A stretch of 64,000 bases of DNA from Ornithodoros turicata. Lineage: Eukaryota > Arthropoda > Arachnida > Ixodida > Argasidae. Positions 33,931 through 45,499 of the stretch are shown here, piece by piece. The notes under the pieces were generated by a model, which saw only the letters and a list, made by a program, of their open reading frames with translations, was not told the DNA's origin and made no database searches. A program made the translations under genes and the position numbers. Within the stretch, counting starts at the first letter, position 1. Each line of letters starts with the position of its first letter. The stretch is taken from contig NC_088203.1 in assembly GCF_037126465.1 (NCBI RefSeq), forward strand, positions 93,310,668 to 93,374,667. Reading direction: 5' to 3'.

Positions 33931-35008
33931 AGAATTTTCTTTTGAGCATGCTGCATGAGGGGCACGTAGGTCAGACGAAAATGAAAATGCTAGCCAGGTC
34001 ATATCTATGATGGCCCGGCCTAGATCGGGACATTGAAGAGCAAGTGTCCTGTGGACCATGTGCTGCTGTTGCGGCACAGGAAGTCCCGGTTCCGCTTCAT
34101 CAATGGGAACCTGCCGAAAAGCCGTGGGCACGTCTGCATGCTGATTTTGCAGATCTGGACGGAAAGCGTTACCTGATCGTGATCGATGCTTTTAGCAAGT
34201 GGCCCGAAATAGCGCACCTAACGAGCACCACGGCTGCGCACACCTCCACTGCCTTCAGTGAAATGTTTCTTCGAAGTGGCTCGCCGGAAGTGTTGGTCAC
34301 CGATAATGGCCAGCCTTTCACCAGCAAAGATTTCAGCCGGTTTCTTCAAGCGAATGGAATCAAACACATTCTTACTCCGCCTTACCACCCCCAGTCCAAC
34401 GGGTTAGCAGAGAATTTTGTCCGCACTTTCAAAACGGCTCTTCGCCGCTCCACAGAGGAGGGGAGGAAGGACACTGTTCGCGACTATTTGTTCAAGTATC
34501 GAGTAACACCGCACGTCACAAGAGGACGTCCGCCCTGTGAAATGTTGAACGGCCGACATTACCGCCACACGTTGGACATTATCTGCCCGGGTCAGCCGTT
34601 CGTGTCTGCGAAAGTTCGCGCGTCACGGGACCGCCAGAGGACGAACTTTAATAGGAAAACACGAGACAGGAGTTTTCAGATCAATCAAAAGGTTTGGATG
34701 TTGGACCCTTGCAAAAAGGCGCACTGGAGAATCGGGGTCATTGTGGCTAAGCAGGGATCGTCATTTATGTAGCCCAAGATGAGCACCAGCTTCGGCATCG
34801 GGTGCACAAGGACCACATCAAGGGGCGAAACTCGGTGGAGTCGTGGGAGGACCAGGCAATTTCCATTGGCGTTTCTAGACTGCGTGAGCGGTTCCCTCCG
34901 TCGTTACCTTTTCCGGAGGCACCCCATATAACTGGATCCGGAGACAATGCTGTCCGGCGTTATCCCAACCGCACACGGAAAAGCCCGGAACGCTATGGCT
35001 ACAGCTGA
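33931..35008 (+). pseudogene. Gypsy D: integrase and Pol C-terminus
   Basis: Plus-strand remnant of a different gypsy lineage. The finger region has HEGHVGQTKMKMLARSYL, an internal stop, and then an altered Cys pair. The core has HADFADLDGKRYLIVIDAFSKW (first Asp), VTDNGQPF (second Asp) and HPQSNGLAEN (Glu). The frame shifts near 34770. The protein tail then continues to YPNRTRKSPERYGYS and a stop at 35006-35008. Gag, protease, RT and RNase H are absent. A polypurine tract and LTR follow at the expected positions. Confidence 0.88.
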
Positions 35009-35019
35009 AGAGGGAGGGA
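35009..35019 (+). promoter_or_regulatory. Polypurine tract of gypsy D
   Basis: A purine run, AGAGGGAGGGA, lies between the Pol stop and the LTR start TGTAGTAGCC. This is where plus-strand DNA synthesis is primed in LTR elements. Confidence 0.7.
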
Positions 35020-35188
35020 TGTAGTAGCCGCGAAGAAGAAGAGGTGCGTGAGTGCACGTAGTTCTGTTTTTGCTTTTGGTTCCTCCGAAGCGGCTGTTTC
35101 GGGTCATCTCTCTTTTGCTCCTATGTTGCATTAAATCTTTTATCACTCTTCCTACTGGCAAGTCTTGGGTCATGACTCATGAGTAACA
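35020..35188 (+). repeat. 3' LTR of gypsy D
   Basis: It runs from TGTAGTAGCC to GAGTAACA, about 169 bp, with ATTAAA near position 110 as a possible polyadenylation signal. The right limit may be two bases later because the sequence continues as CACACA. Confidence 0.7.
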
Positions 35189-36649
35189 CACACACGATCT
35201 GTACTGTCACTGGGCGCATTAGGCCAGGACACAATGCTTGTTATGCTTCGTCACCCTCAATCTCCTTTGATGGGGAAATCAAATCATGCCTTTTTGTGAC
35301 CAGCTCTACACGAACCGTTTCCTTTCGTACGCTTTGAGATGTACTGCATTAGACACATTTCATTACCCAGTAGTTTGACAGCTCGCGTTGGTTTCGTCAT
35401 CCACCAATATGCTCTACCAAAACTGTGTTCGAAACAGGCAATAATATGCCTCATGATGACTTTTTATTTGGGATACGCACCTTTGCCTCAGCTGCAAATG
35501 CAAGACCACAGTACAGACACAGTACACATTGATACTAACTCACTTAATTGATATGCCGCATAATTTTTTATGTGTAAAAAGCCGTGCGGCAGTCTAAGGT
35601 TTCTATTTGTGTGCTTCACCAGTCGTGCAAATGATGTTCGCACATTGCCGTTTCTGCTTATGTTTGCCATATACATGTTGAAGGAAACACGATTTGTCTT
35701 TGAGAGTGCATTTGTTGCAGCTGCCGAGATCGACAGCACGTGCGTATAAGACAGCTATGAGCACGCCCACGCTTCGCTTTTATGTATTTTGTATTTTTGG
35801 TAGATTCCATCTATTTTTCTCATGCGCTGCACTCCGGAGCGCGCTCAGATGCTGTTCACATACCATATCACGTGAGGGAGAGGGCGCCGGAAACGACAGC
35901 GCAAGCAGCCCGTGGTAGCCACCTGTCGGCAGGCCCGTCGTCCCGACCCAACTTCATCCTTCGCTCAGCACACCATTCATTCTAGCCCGCCATACTCGTA
36001 CTAAATGGGAAAACTCGGAAATAAAGCGCAAAACGGTCTCAATCTTTCTCAAACTGATTTTCTGGAAAACGTCTTGCACTTTTTGTCTAAATATTTAGGT
36101 CTGCAGCGGCTGATGCAGCGGCCCAATGAAGGCTCCTGAGGGATCTCATCTGGTTGCTGTTTTGTGGTCTATTTTTGAAGCGTGATGTGGGCAAGCTAAC
36201 ACTTGTCCCATCCTACAGTTGGCGATACACGGTCTGCAGGTTCCAGGTGAGCTGCAATCATTTGCGGGTTTTTGAATTCGCAGAACGGTGAATCGCAGTA
36301 GCAGACGAATTCTGACTCCTAATTGAAAGAGGGAGAGGAGGCAATGCGCAGGCTTGCTCTATCTAGGTGGTGTTGCTCAAGGCATCTGGGTGTGTGTTAT
36401 TTTCCGGTAGAGTCGTCTTCCGATCCGTCTGTCTGCAGCCACAAAAAGATTGATTAAGGTGCAGGTGTGTCCAACCAGAGAGGAAGGTGGAGAGCGCGAG
36501 AAGCACTCCTACTTCTGGACAGGTGCGTGCGAGCGCCACACTTCGCAAAAGGAGATGTCCCGTTTAGTAAAAAGGAGAGCACACCATGCGCTCTGGAACC
36601 ACTACTTAACGCGCCCCAAGACAGTATGGCGGCAGCCTACCGCTGGGTG
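35189..36649. other. No gene recognised
   Basis: Short frames only, without motifs or paired ends. Confidence 0.45.
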
Positions 36650-36887
36650 CAACAACAACAACAACAACAACTTTATTGTGAGATGATGAATGGGGAGTTT
36701 CACCGCCAGAGGCGATCTCTGCCGCATTAATGGTGGTGATGCGGGGAATGAGCGCCTTCACAATAAGGATCGAAGTCCTATGGTATCCAGAATGGTCAAG
36801 AGAGCTTTGAGGCTACACCGTTTGAGAGGCTGGATGGGGCCAGGGACCAAGCAATTTTGTGAGAGAGAGGGGGCCAGAGTCCAGCTC
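36650..36887 (-). mobile_element. LINE 3'-end fragment with (GTT)n tail
   Basis: Homologous to the 3' end of the LINE at 55062-56842. Both share the tail (CAA on the plus strand), a GGGGAGTTTCA block, AATAACGATCGAAGTCC-like text and GGCCAGGGACCAAGCAATTT. The copy is 5'-truncated to about 240 bp. Confidence 0.75.
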
Positions 36888-37868
36888 GCTACCGCTGGGT
36901 GGGCTGGTGCAGAACAGCCTAGGTCACGATCTTTTGATATACTACATCAGTGATTGCACGACTGCATACCTTGGGTTGATGACGCGGTGCTGCTCCTTGT
37001 GGCGTGAACGTTACAGCACGCCACTAGCTTCTCCTGGTGGCTTCCTGCGACCTTTCAGATATTCAACGGACGTTCCAGGGTCATCTTAGGCCCTTCTCAT
37101 GTGGATGGGCGAAACGTTGTTCACCTGACGACAGAAAGAAATCACGAAATGTTAATTGCGGGCAGTGCACGTTAAACAAACAGCACTCCCTCGTTACAAT
37201 ATCTGTTTTGGATCTACCCCTTTATTCGAAGTTTCGACTTGGCATGCATGTGCTTCGAAGTATTTTTTAATCCTTCATTTCAAGGGATGGCAAAGGTGCT
37301 CATCAGCAGGGTTTCTTTTGTTTGCTTGAATACCTATTCCGAGGCTCTCGCGGTATTACAGCGCCCTTTTCAGGGTATACGGTCACAGTTCTTGTGGACT
37401 CTCCGCGGTTATCAAATTACTACTTGCATCGATTTTGTTCCCGGTCCCGTTGACTTCCTTCTAATGAGCTTCTTCTTCTTCTTCTTTTTAAGTATTGAGA
37501 GAGGTCAGCCAATATTCTAATGAGCTTTCAACGTACATGATTCTGCGTGTGAATGCTCATATTCACAGAGTTCTTTGCAGAGAGACACCTCTGCTCACAA
37601 CAGTCGAGGGTGATGGTAGATGGCTTCCATTTTTTCGTTCTGATTGGACCGACGGAAGGTTTTTGCTCGCTTGGTTCGAGTCGTTATCCCGCAGTCATGT
37701 CTCGACAGTTGAGAACTGTTACACGCATATGCAGCTGGTACAGATGTGTATTTGCTAACTGTCGTCAGTTTGAACTGCTGCGCACTTCATAATATTTTAC
37801 CGTGGAGGAACTCCATCAGAACCGGACAAAAACAAAACGAGCAACGGTTCCGTTCCCTGCTGACTATA
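36888..37868. other. No gene recognised
   Basis: Includes a CTT-rich microsatellite at about 37470-37488. No gene supported. Confidence 0.45.
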
Positions 37869-39089
37869 CACTCTAAATCGTATTACACCTTAAAGGGTGT
37901 AAATCAAAATGTTCATGGCGCACACCTTTTAAGGTGTATTTTAACACCCTCATGGCAATTGGGGTGTAAAGGGTGTAACGCCGAATAAAACTGCTGGGTT
38001 TATGGCAATAAGCTGGTAACTGTGTATTCACAAGTACCAGCATATTGCGCATAATCACATTGAGGTCCACATATGTATGCACATCAAGGTGATGAAATAT
38101 GTGTATAAACATGCACAGCCGACATACAGACAATCATGTATATGGCGTGGCAGCTGTGCATGGCAATCAAGCATGGCAGCTGTATATAGCTTTTCGTGAA
38201 ACTGTAGACCTTCTCATGCGCAGTATGCATGTTCATATGCATGTTCATTACTTAGAACGCTGCATTTATTCGTTTCTTCAAGGCTTTGCAGTGTTGTACC
38301 CACAAGTACCTAACCCCTGTAAAATGCATTACGTTGTTCACTATCCGCGACTCATCATGATGTTTGGTCCTTTCCTATCTGTATGGTTGTACGCGTTTCG
38401 AAGGCAAACACCAGCATTTTAAAGATGTTTGCAGAAAAACTCCACATTTTAAGAACATAACCCTTTCATTAGCAAGAAGACATCAATTTTATCAAATGTA
38501 TGTGTGGTCGCAGCCCTTCATCAGAAATGCCACATCTACTGATGGTTCCAATGAGATTCACGCAGAATCTTTAGTTTATGTGAAAAGTGCAGTTGGTAAT
38601 GATAACACATTTGCTGTTGGCTTCAGAGGAGGACTTACCCGTGTTACATACATGTTATTAACTCTGATACCATTTTTCTCATACAAACATTAACTACAGT
38701 TCAGTATGATGAGCACTATCATGTATTTGTTCTGTCTTGCAATGAGGAGCAACGTGTTTTAAGAACTTTAAGCACTATCTCAACAGATCTTCTAAATCTG
38801 CATGCATTACCAGATGATAGACTTGTTGTAAATCCAGGCCATGCACTGTTGTAATGTAATTTCCTGTTCCCTGTTGTTGTATATATTTACTTTTGTTCAT
38901 GTGAACGAAAACAAACACACTCTTTCTACACCCGGGCGACACACTATCACCATATTTCACCTGAGGGTGGAGTACACCAACGTTACACCCTCAGGAACTT
39001 CCAAAACAAAGTTGTAGGGTGTGAAAAGGGTGTGATCTTTGTTAATACACCTATTTTACACCTTTAAAGGTGTGAAACAATTTAGAGTG
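37869..39089. mobile_element. CACTA-like element with gene remnant, TA TSD
   Basis: Ends CACTCTAAAT and the inverse, flanked by TA at 37867-37868 and 39090-39091. Subterminal zones (37880-37980 and 38925-39075) are dense with GGTGTAA/TTACACC words in both orientations, as in the element at 8999-10375. The middle has a decayed coding segment. The assignment to CACTA/EnSpm rests on the CAC terminus, the 2-bp target and the subterminal repeats. Confidence 0.7.
38250..38692 (+). pseudogene. Decayed transposon-type protein fragment
   Basis: One frame reads MHYVVHYPRLIMMFGPF, and after a one-base shift near 38395 the next reads FEGKHQHFKDVCRKTPHFKNI and LARRHQFYQ. This order (HYP, FGP, FEGKHxxFK, NFKN, RHQ) resembles a C-terminal region found in large uncharacterised animal transposon proteins. 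The frameshift and the lack of the N-terminal part show it is non-functional. It may be a remnant of the element's own transposase or a captured sequence. Confidence 0.5.
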
Positions 39090-39091
39090 TA

Positions 39092-40244
39092 TCGTGTTTC
39101 ATGTACCAACGTTGATTCCAGTACAGAGCCCCAGTGCTTGCAAGTTCTGTTATGCACGTCTCCCCCGAAAGTTTCGAAACATACATCTTCCACGGGGCCT
39201 AATTTCTTTTCGATAAATTCCTCGTCAATTCTCCTCACTTTGAACCGAAATGCCGAGCCCAACTTAGGAACCGTTCTCGCGTTGATCTTGCACTAATAAG
39301 TTTATCGACAGCAACCACCCGCGTGGTACAGGAAACGGGCGATACGCGCTATTGTAGAATATTTTCGTGACGTTCAAGCGGACAGTAGCTTTTGTCGCAG
39401 AGTGCACTGCAAGGAAATGCGGCTAAGAAAATGGGCTGAGTTACGCATGACCTATGCCACTCTGCTTATTTAATTATTGAATTGTTATTTCATCATTATC
39501 ATTTCCTCCTTGTTTCATTATCGCCCCCTCCCCTACCTCTATAGCGACCGGTGAGAAGCCCTCTGTAATTAAGGGCCGTGGAGGATCTGACTCCACATTT
39601 TTGAAATCACCATCGCCATTTCATTTTGATTCAATCCAGTCCGATTCAATCCAATCTGGACTTTCTGTTTAGTATATCCACAAAGTAGTATTCGTTGTCT
39701 AAGTAACGTTGAAAGGTTCAAAAACTCCTGAAAGCTATGCAAAAAAGAAAGAAGAAAGAAGCAAAAAGGAAAAAGGAAAAACAATGCTACGGGGACTTTC
39801 TCGGCTGGAGAATTCCCCGAGGTTTTCAGCTTCGAATTCACTTTGATGACTTTTCATCTTTATTTATTTATTTGTTTTTACTGCGCCTAACGCAGTAACG
39901 AAACTACAGGCAAACGGCAACTGAAATTGCCTGACGAAGGCCTGAGTTCCGTAAGTCACCATAAAACAATAAAATACAGACAGAACGATAAAACAAGGTA
40001 ATGAAAAATATAAAAGTAGACAATAGTGAACAAGCAATTGGCGGCGAACGAGGGTCAACTCTTATTCGTCAAGCAACATTACCTTTAGTTCACTTTTAAT
40101 TAAATTAAATAAATTTGAAATACACCAAAGCAAAACAAAAAGAGTGAGCTGGTTAAAAGGAAATATACTGGGGCCCTATTCTCGCCAAAATAATCGATTT
40201 GGATTACTTTGTGTCTCGCCTGTCATTGGTCGTTTTGTGAAGAA
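39092..40244. other. No gene recognised
   Basis: A/T-rich in places; no supported gene. Confidence 0.4.
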
Positions 40245-40600
40245 GAAGGCGTCAAGAACAGAAATTAATGTCACAGGCCACTCTATCGTCTTCCAGTGGA
40301 TCCCTGGGCATGTGGGCATCAGTGGAAACGAGGACGCAGACCGAACACCCGCAGGCGCGCATCGGTACACCCCGCGTGTCCCCATCATCTTGTCTCGGGG
40401 GGATCGCCGTTACCTCGTCTCAAGCCTCACTGGCCCCAAGATGCACTCTCAATGGCAACATGACATCACCACCCACTCTCTGCCTTACTCCGTTTACCCC
40501 ACATTGTCCCTTATCCTCCACCGCGGAATGCCACGTTCCTTTACCACAGTCTTCCACCGCATGAGACTTAAAGTAGCACAGAAGTCATTTTTAGCATCCA
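40245..40600 (+). pseudogene. LINE RNase H fragment
   Basis: HSIVFQWIPGHVGISGNEDAD is the end of an RNase H domain, followed by the linker found in the other I-superfamily LINEs here (RGDRRYL, PTLSL, HRMRLKVA). It is truncated at both ends and the Cys/His knuckle is lost. Confidence 0.75.
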
Positions 40601-41420
40601 GTTTTCTTCCTATAAAACTGTTAAGTAGGCCAGTAAGATGCACCATGCGAAGTAATTTACAGAGTCATAATTATCGCAGAAATTGAATTTAAAATACGCC
40701 GCAAAAAGCGACCTTGCGCAACGGTGGTGAAGAGCAGTACCAGCCTGTGATCTGCCTGGAACCTCGCGCTGACGCTATAAGGAGAACGCTCGCTGATTGG
40801 CCAAGAGAAATGTTGTCTGCTACTCCGCTGTCGTCTGCTACTCGGCTGTTCGGGGTTCTGATAAAGCGTTTCTCCTTGCTCGGTAATGCTTCGGCCGCTC
40901 CTTCCATCCCCAATTCTCCGCGAAAACTGGCAAAACAGGTTTACAGCGGCAAAGGGACAAGGCGCTGACCCCCACTGACCGGCAAACCAAGACGAGTCTC
41001 CTTATGCCGTCATCGGTGACGTGCCATCATACCTCCTCATCCTCGTTATAGCTGGAGTGGCGAGTTAAGGGTGAACGCGCGGAGCTATGTTTATGTGAGT
41101 TTTTTTCTGGGAAACAAATTGCACACATCAAAACCTTTCGCGCTCTTCGGTATAATGACACACACACTTTCATCAGATGTCTTAATCTGAATTTTTTTTT
41201 TTTTTTTGATGGCCCTCTGTACTCCTTTAATATGGCTTTCACATCGGCTTTCAAACATCTCCCACGTGTGGTGTGCGCGGTAACCTCCATCCCATCCTCC
41301 TGGTCTGCGGAGTGTACGATCGCTAGCGCGCCCTCATGGAAACTTCTCTGCAACGCGTCGATCAACGCCAGTCCGACTTAGCTGAAATTCTCGGGCCATG
41401 GTGGGATCCCTCACATCAGA
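40601..41420. other. No gene recognised
   Basis: A T-run lies at about 41191-41209. No gene supported. Confidence 0.4.
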
Positions 41421-41422
41421 TA

Positions 41423-41660
41423 CACTCTTAAAAATGAACTTCACCGCATAGCATGCTCCTAGCCAACCACCATCTCGAATGATATCGTTATCTGTTGAAA
41501 CGGGAGGCGTACGCCTTTTTTGTGACACTTATGCTATTCATAACTGTCACAGAAAAGGCATACGCCTCCCGTTTTCAACAAATCAGGGCAGATAACGATA
41601 TCATTCGAGATGATGGTTGGCTACGAGCGTGCTATGCCGTGAAGTTCGTTTTTAAGAGTG
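41423..41660. mobile_element. Fold-back MITE copy 2, TA TSD
   Basis: 238-bp near-palindrome of the same family as 30748-30996, flanked by TA at 41421-41422 and 41661-41662. Confidence 0.92.
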
Positions 41661-41879
41661 TACAAGGCCTACAATTTGTTGCTGAGTTCCTCTCCAGCAC
41701 TCGGCTAATGGACGAACTCTAATAGGACACCTTTCCGTCATCATCCCTTTTATATCCCTTCCGCAAGAACAATGGGACAGTGTATCGTTATAATGGCGGT
41801 GAATGGCCCACAACATCATCATCCCATTTATGGGTGTGTGTGAGTGTGTGTACAACTTATGCGGTACATAATAGGTACA

Positions 41880-41997
41880 AAAAAGGCATACGCCTCCCGT
41901 TTTCAACAAATCAGGGGTGAGAACGATATCATTCGGGATGATGGTTGGCTAGGAGCGTGCTCTGCGGTGAAGACCATTTTTAAGAGCGTAGGACCTA
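41880..41997. mobile_element. Fold-back MITE copy 3, right half only
   Basis: It starts within the central palindrome and continues to the TTTTTAAGAGCG terminus followed by TA. The left arm is missing. Confidence 0.85.
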
Positions 41998-42180
41998 CTT
42001 TGGTGACTTTAAACTCAAATAAATTAAGCTACTCAATAAACTAATAAATTAAGCTAATGTAACGATCAATTATTCATTAATTTCGTACACCGTTCTGCCA
42101 CTACGGTCCGGTGCAAGTATAAATTAATCACATTCCTACAATTAATTCATAAAAATAACTAATTATTTAACTTAACCCTA

Positions 42181-42343
42181 CACTCTTAAAAATGAACTTC
42201 ACCGCATAGAACGCTCCTAGCCAACCATAATCTGTAATGATATCGTTATCTGCCCTTATTTGTTGAAAGCGGGAGGCGTACGCCTTTTTTGTGACACTTA
42301 TGCTGTTCATAATTGTCACAGAAAAGGCATACGCCTCCCGTTT
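42181..42343. mobile_element. Fold-back MITE copy 4, left half only
   Basis: It begins CACTCTTAAAAATGAAC after TA and ends just past the central palindrome, so the right arm is missing. Confidence 0.85.
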
Positions 42344-42779
42344 GTTTGAAACGCTATACGTACGTGTTAATCAGAGCGCCATTTCATTCTAAGCTCTTTC
42401 AGTCTTTTTTTTTTTTTTTACGTTGACGTTACATAATGCTACTGGTAGTTCATATTCTCTCGCTAATTTTGTGCGGGAGGTATATTCCAACTCAATACTT
42501 TTCTCTATTCTCTTCAATTTTTCTGTTTTTCCTTTTATATATATATATATATTCATGCACTCGACGTGTGCATTGTCTGTAATTTTGACGTAGAAACTAC
42601 GTCTTTCCGACTGTCTGTGTGACTGACGATTGCAAAATTCTATGTAACATTTTGCTTTTACGGTGCATAGCGTGTCCGAGAATGCATAGAGGCAGAAAAT
42701 CTGCCCAGCAGCATTCGACGTCTACGGCTCCTCCACCGATTTCGTCCCCACTGCCAACGCTCTCACACACTCTCGAAGA

Positions 42780-42880
42780 AGAAAGGGTGTGAAAAGGGGG
42801 TAACTTCTATATTTACCACCTAGGTCAGCATACCGTCTGATAAAGGGTGTAAAAGGGTGGTAAAAGCAATTATCATATAT
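42780..42880. repeat. GGTGTAAAA-type repeats, decayed CACTA-like end
   Basis: AAAGGGTGTGAAAAGG and AAAGGGTGTAAAAGG recall the subterminal repeats of the elements at 8999 and 37869. No pair of ends could be fixed. Confidence 0.4.
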
Positions 42881-42898
42881 CCAAATTGCACGCATATC

Positions 42899-42998
42899 CA
42901 AAAAGGCGTACGCTCCCGGCCCTCGCTCACCGAATCAGAAGCGATAACCTTATCATTCGTGGCAATGGTTAGCGGACAACGTGCTATGCGGTGAAGTC
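42899..42998. mobile_element. Fold-back MITE copy 5, divergent right half
   Basis: AAAAGGCGTACGCTCCCG, GCGATAACCTTATCATTCG and GTGCTATGCGGTGAAG align with the right arm of the family with many substitutions. Confidence 0.7.
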
Positions 42999-43000
42999 GT

Positions 43001-43904
43001 GACGATGCCCACTTGAGTGCGGCCAACAACGGCAAGCTACCTCGACCCCCCCCCCCCCCTCTGTTTTGAGAGTGAGGTAGCAGGTAGAACTTTGTGACCT
43101 TTTTCCTAAGAGTGCACGCTCGGTCACCAAGCAACGGCCGTCAACGTTGCCGGTCAGATGTTCTTCAGTTGTTTTGAGAACTCCAAACTACTGCAACTTA
43201 CCAGTCGAGGACATCAGCTGATCAACAGAATTAGAATCGCGAAAATGACCAAAGTAAATTCTACACCCAGACCTCTCCAACGGAGAAAGTCCCTGCATTC
43301 TTTTTCTTTTTTCTTTTTTGACATACCGTATAGTGCTCTTCTTGGCCGAGGATTTATTTGCCTCTTGCGGGAACAAAAATCTAAATTAAAAAAATAATAA
43401 ACTTACTCTGAGATCACAGAGCGCGGAAAGAAGGCAGGCGAGCTGGTGGCGAGGGACATCCATTCTAAAAACTCCGAGACCGAGGCAAACTGAAACGTAC
43501 ACGACATAATATTCGTGTAGTTGTTGGGAAAAGTACTCGTACCAAATTCAGTGGGCCCGTGCACTCCGCGGTCCGGTGCAACTTGAATGATGTGCGCAAC
43601 GCAGTCCCATAGAAAAAAGAAAAGAAAGGAGAGAGAGAGAGAGATAACAGGCCGGGAGGGTCGTGATCGGCAGCAGACCGAGCGTGACACCGCGCGAAAA
43701 TTCCATTCCTCTAGAGCTTGATGGTGCAGTGTCGATTGGAGACCGGCCGTTCCCTGCTACTGCGCAATACGAATCGAAGGACGGAGAAGACATGTATATC
43801 TCACTTCGCAAGTGGACACGACTGTCAGCAACTGAGATATAGAGCGCTGCCTCGGTTGTTTTCTTCATCAGTTATATCGCTCAGCTATATATATAACTCA
43901 TATA
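43001..43904. other. No gene recognised; C-run and (GA)n
   Basis: A C-run of about 13 near 43048-43060 and a GA tract near 43630-43645 are the only clear structures. Confidence 0.45.
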
Positions 43905-44052
43905 GATACTCATGGAACGATGCGGCAGCACCAGAGGACACGTGTTTCGCCGTGTTTGCGGCTAGAAGCCATGTTCATCTGTAAGTTTGAATTACAAACA
44001 CTTCTAGCATCATTTATTTGTTCCTTTAATGGCTTTCCCCCCTGCATTATAA

Positions 44053-44056
<4 letters not shown>
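43905..44056 (-). mobile_element. Hammerhead-bearing short unit, damaged copy
   Basis: On the minus strand it matches the unit at 45500-45706: ATAATGCAGG, AAGCCATTAAAG, CATGGCTT, then GCCGCAAACACGGCGAAAC and ACGTGTCCTCTGGTGCTG. The segment with the CUGANGA box and the 5' strand of helix I has been lost, so the ribozyme is inactive here. The unit directly abuts the TA tract at 44055-44100. Confidence 0.75.

Positions 44057-44100
<44 letters not shown>
44055..44100. repeat. (TA)n microsatellite
   Basis: Pure TA dinucleotides over about 46 bases. Comparable shorter tracts lie at about 44646-44664, 45027-45046, 45283-45297 and 45705-45722, each next to a hammerhead-type unit. Confidence 0.95.
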
Positions 44101-44102
<2 letters not shown>

Positions 44103-44123
44103 TGTATATATACTATGTATATG

Positions 44124-44475
44124 CTGGAAGAAAGGGGTTCGGGCGACCGCGAAATTAAATAGGTACTAACACCTCCACCTCTCCACCGGACATGACTCAA
44201 CCACTTCCTTGTACTTGACCTGCTGACGGCCTCCAGGTGGCGGGACCCCCCGATTGTGACGTCCTTGTAGTATTATACAAAACTGCAAGTGTCATTTGTC
44301 ATTCTTCAGTCCTGACGAAGGCGGAGCTTCCGCCGCAACGTTGACTTCCCCCTTAACTTCCCACTAGTAAATAACTCCCCCTTTTCCTGCTTCCTACATC
44401 TTCGTTGTCTGCCACAGATTTTGTTACTACCTATTTAATTTCGCGGTCGCCCGAACCCCTTTCTTCCAGCATATA
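44124..44475 (+). mobile_element. Short unit with inverted ends and hammerhead-like core
   Basis: 38-bp inverted ends (CTGGAAGAAAGGGGTTCGGG at 44124 and its inverse ending at 44475) enclose about 275 bp with the motif at 44311-44350. TA-rich tracts flank both sides. No ORF. Inverted repeats with self-cleaving motifs recall Penelope-like pLTRs. Confidence 0.6.
44311..44350 (+). ncRNA. Hammerhead-like motif, altered core
   Basis: CTGACGA is followed by a perfect GGCGGAGCTTCCGCC hairpin, but the GAAA box reads GCAA. The potential cleavage triplet is GTT, and AGTC/GACT could form a short helix I. Confidence 0.45.
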
Positions 44476-44783
44476 TATACCATATATATATATCGTTAAA
44501 ATACCATGTTGTAGTTTTCGTATTAAATTCTCCACTCAATAAACTAGTTTCTGTTAACTTCTCTGTAATCAGTTGTCCACGTCTTATTATGTTACTTTTA
44601 TTCAACTTCGCAGCCGTCTGATACCTCAACCTCTTTAACCTAAGTATATATATATATATATATAGATTAGAAGCTTAGGAGGGCGGTTGACCACGAGAAT
44701 GAAATAAGCAGGGAAAATCAGAAGACGACAAAGAGCTTACAGGAAAACACAAAGGGGAGTTTATTAAGACATATAGGGATAGG

Positions 44784-44821
44784 GGTCGACGTTTCGGCAG
44801 TCAGCGCTGCCTTCGACGGGA
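44784..44821 (-). ncRNA. Hammerhead-like motif, altered core
   Basis: On the minus strand, CCGTCGA replaces CTGANGA. The GGCAG...CTGCC hairpin and GAAACGTC are intact. Confidence 0.4.
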
Positions 44822-45042
44822 CTGGGGTTTGGTGACAAGAACAAGCTTTATATATGGGAGAGGGTTATGTACAAGGGAAAGAGAGCAGCGCATGCGCTTT
44901 TGTCATGACTAACATCTGGGGTCGAAGTGGAAACGGAGATATTTAGTTTGTGAGTCACCAAGTACAGCTATAACAGGAGCATAAAAAGGGTACTTCCTGA
45001 TGGGCATCTTCGGTCCTCCTCTGTCTGTATATATATATATAT

Positions 45043-45298
45043 ATACTAGGTGAAAGGGGTTCGGACGACCGCGAATGTATGTAGCTGAAATGAGAAATGA
45101 AACTCAGACTACGAAGCAAAGACGAAGCAAAAAGACGTCCCATTTGTCCTGATGAAGGCGAAGTTTTCGCCGTAACCAAGACAACCCTTTTAACATTCCA
45201 AGTATCTTAAATGTAAATAAATTATCCCCCTTTTTTCTTACTTCCCGTACCTTCGTAGTCTGTGCTTCATTTTTCATTTCAGCTATATATATATATAC
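45043..45298 (+). mobile_element. Short unit with inverted ends and hammerhead-like core
   Basis: Inverted arms TAGCTGAAAT...CTACGAAG at 45081-45117 and 45254-45287 flank the motif at 45148-45182. TA tracts lie on both outer sides. The same arms recur in the unit at 45720-47815. Confidence 0.6.
45148..45182 (+). ncRNA. Hammerhead-like motif, altered core
   Basis: CTGATGA and a GGCGAAGTTTTCGCC hairpin are present. GAAA is changed to GTAA and the cleavage triplet is lost. TTGTC/GACAA could form helix I. Confidence 0.45.
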
Positions 45299-45499
45299 TC
45301 TGTATTGTGACGTCTTATAGTGACTTGCCTGAGTACGCAAGGTTCGAATATATCCATTGCTATTGAATAACTATGCTGCTGGAAGAGTAGCGGACGAACC
45401 ACGCCCCTGTATACGTAGGTCATGATTCTAGTGAGATAGCCAACGTGGGTCAGGTGAGAACTAAGTGTGAATAAATAAATATGTATGTATGTATATATA

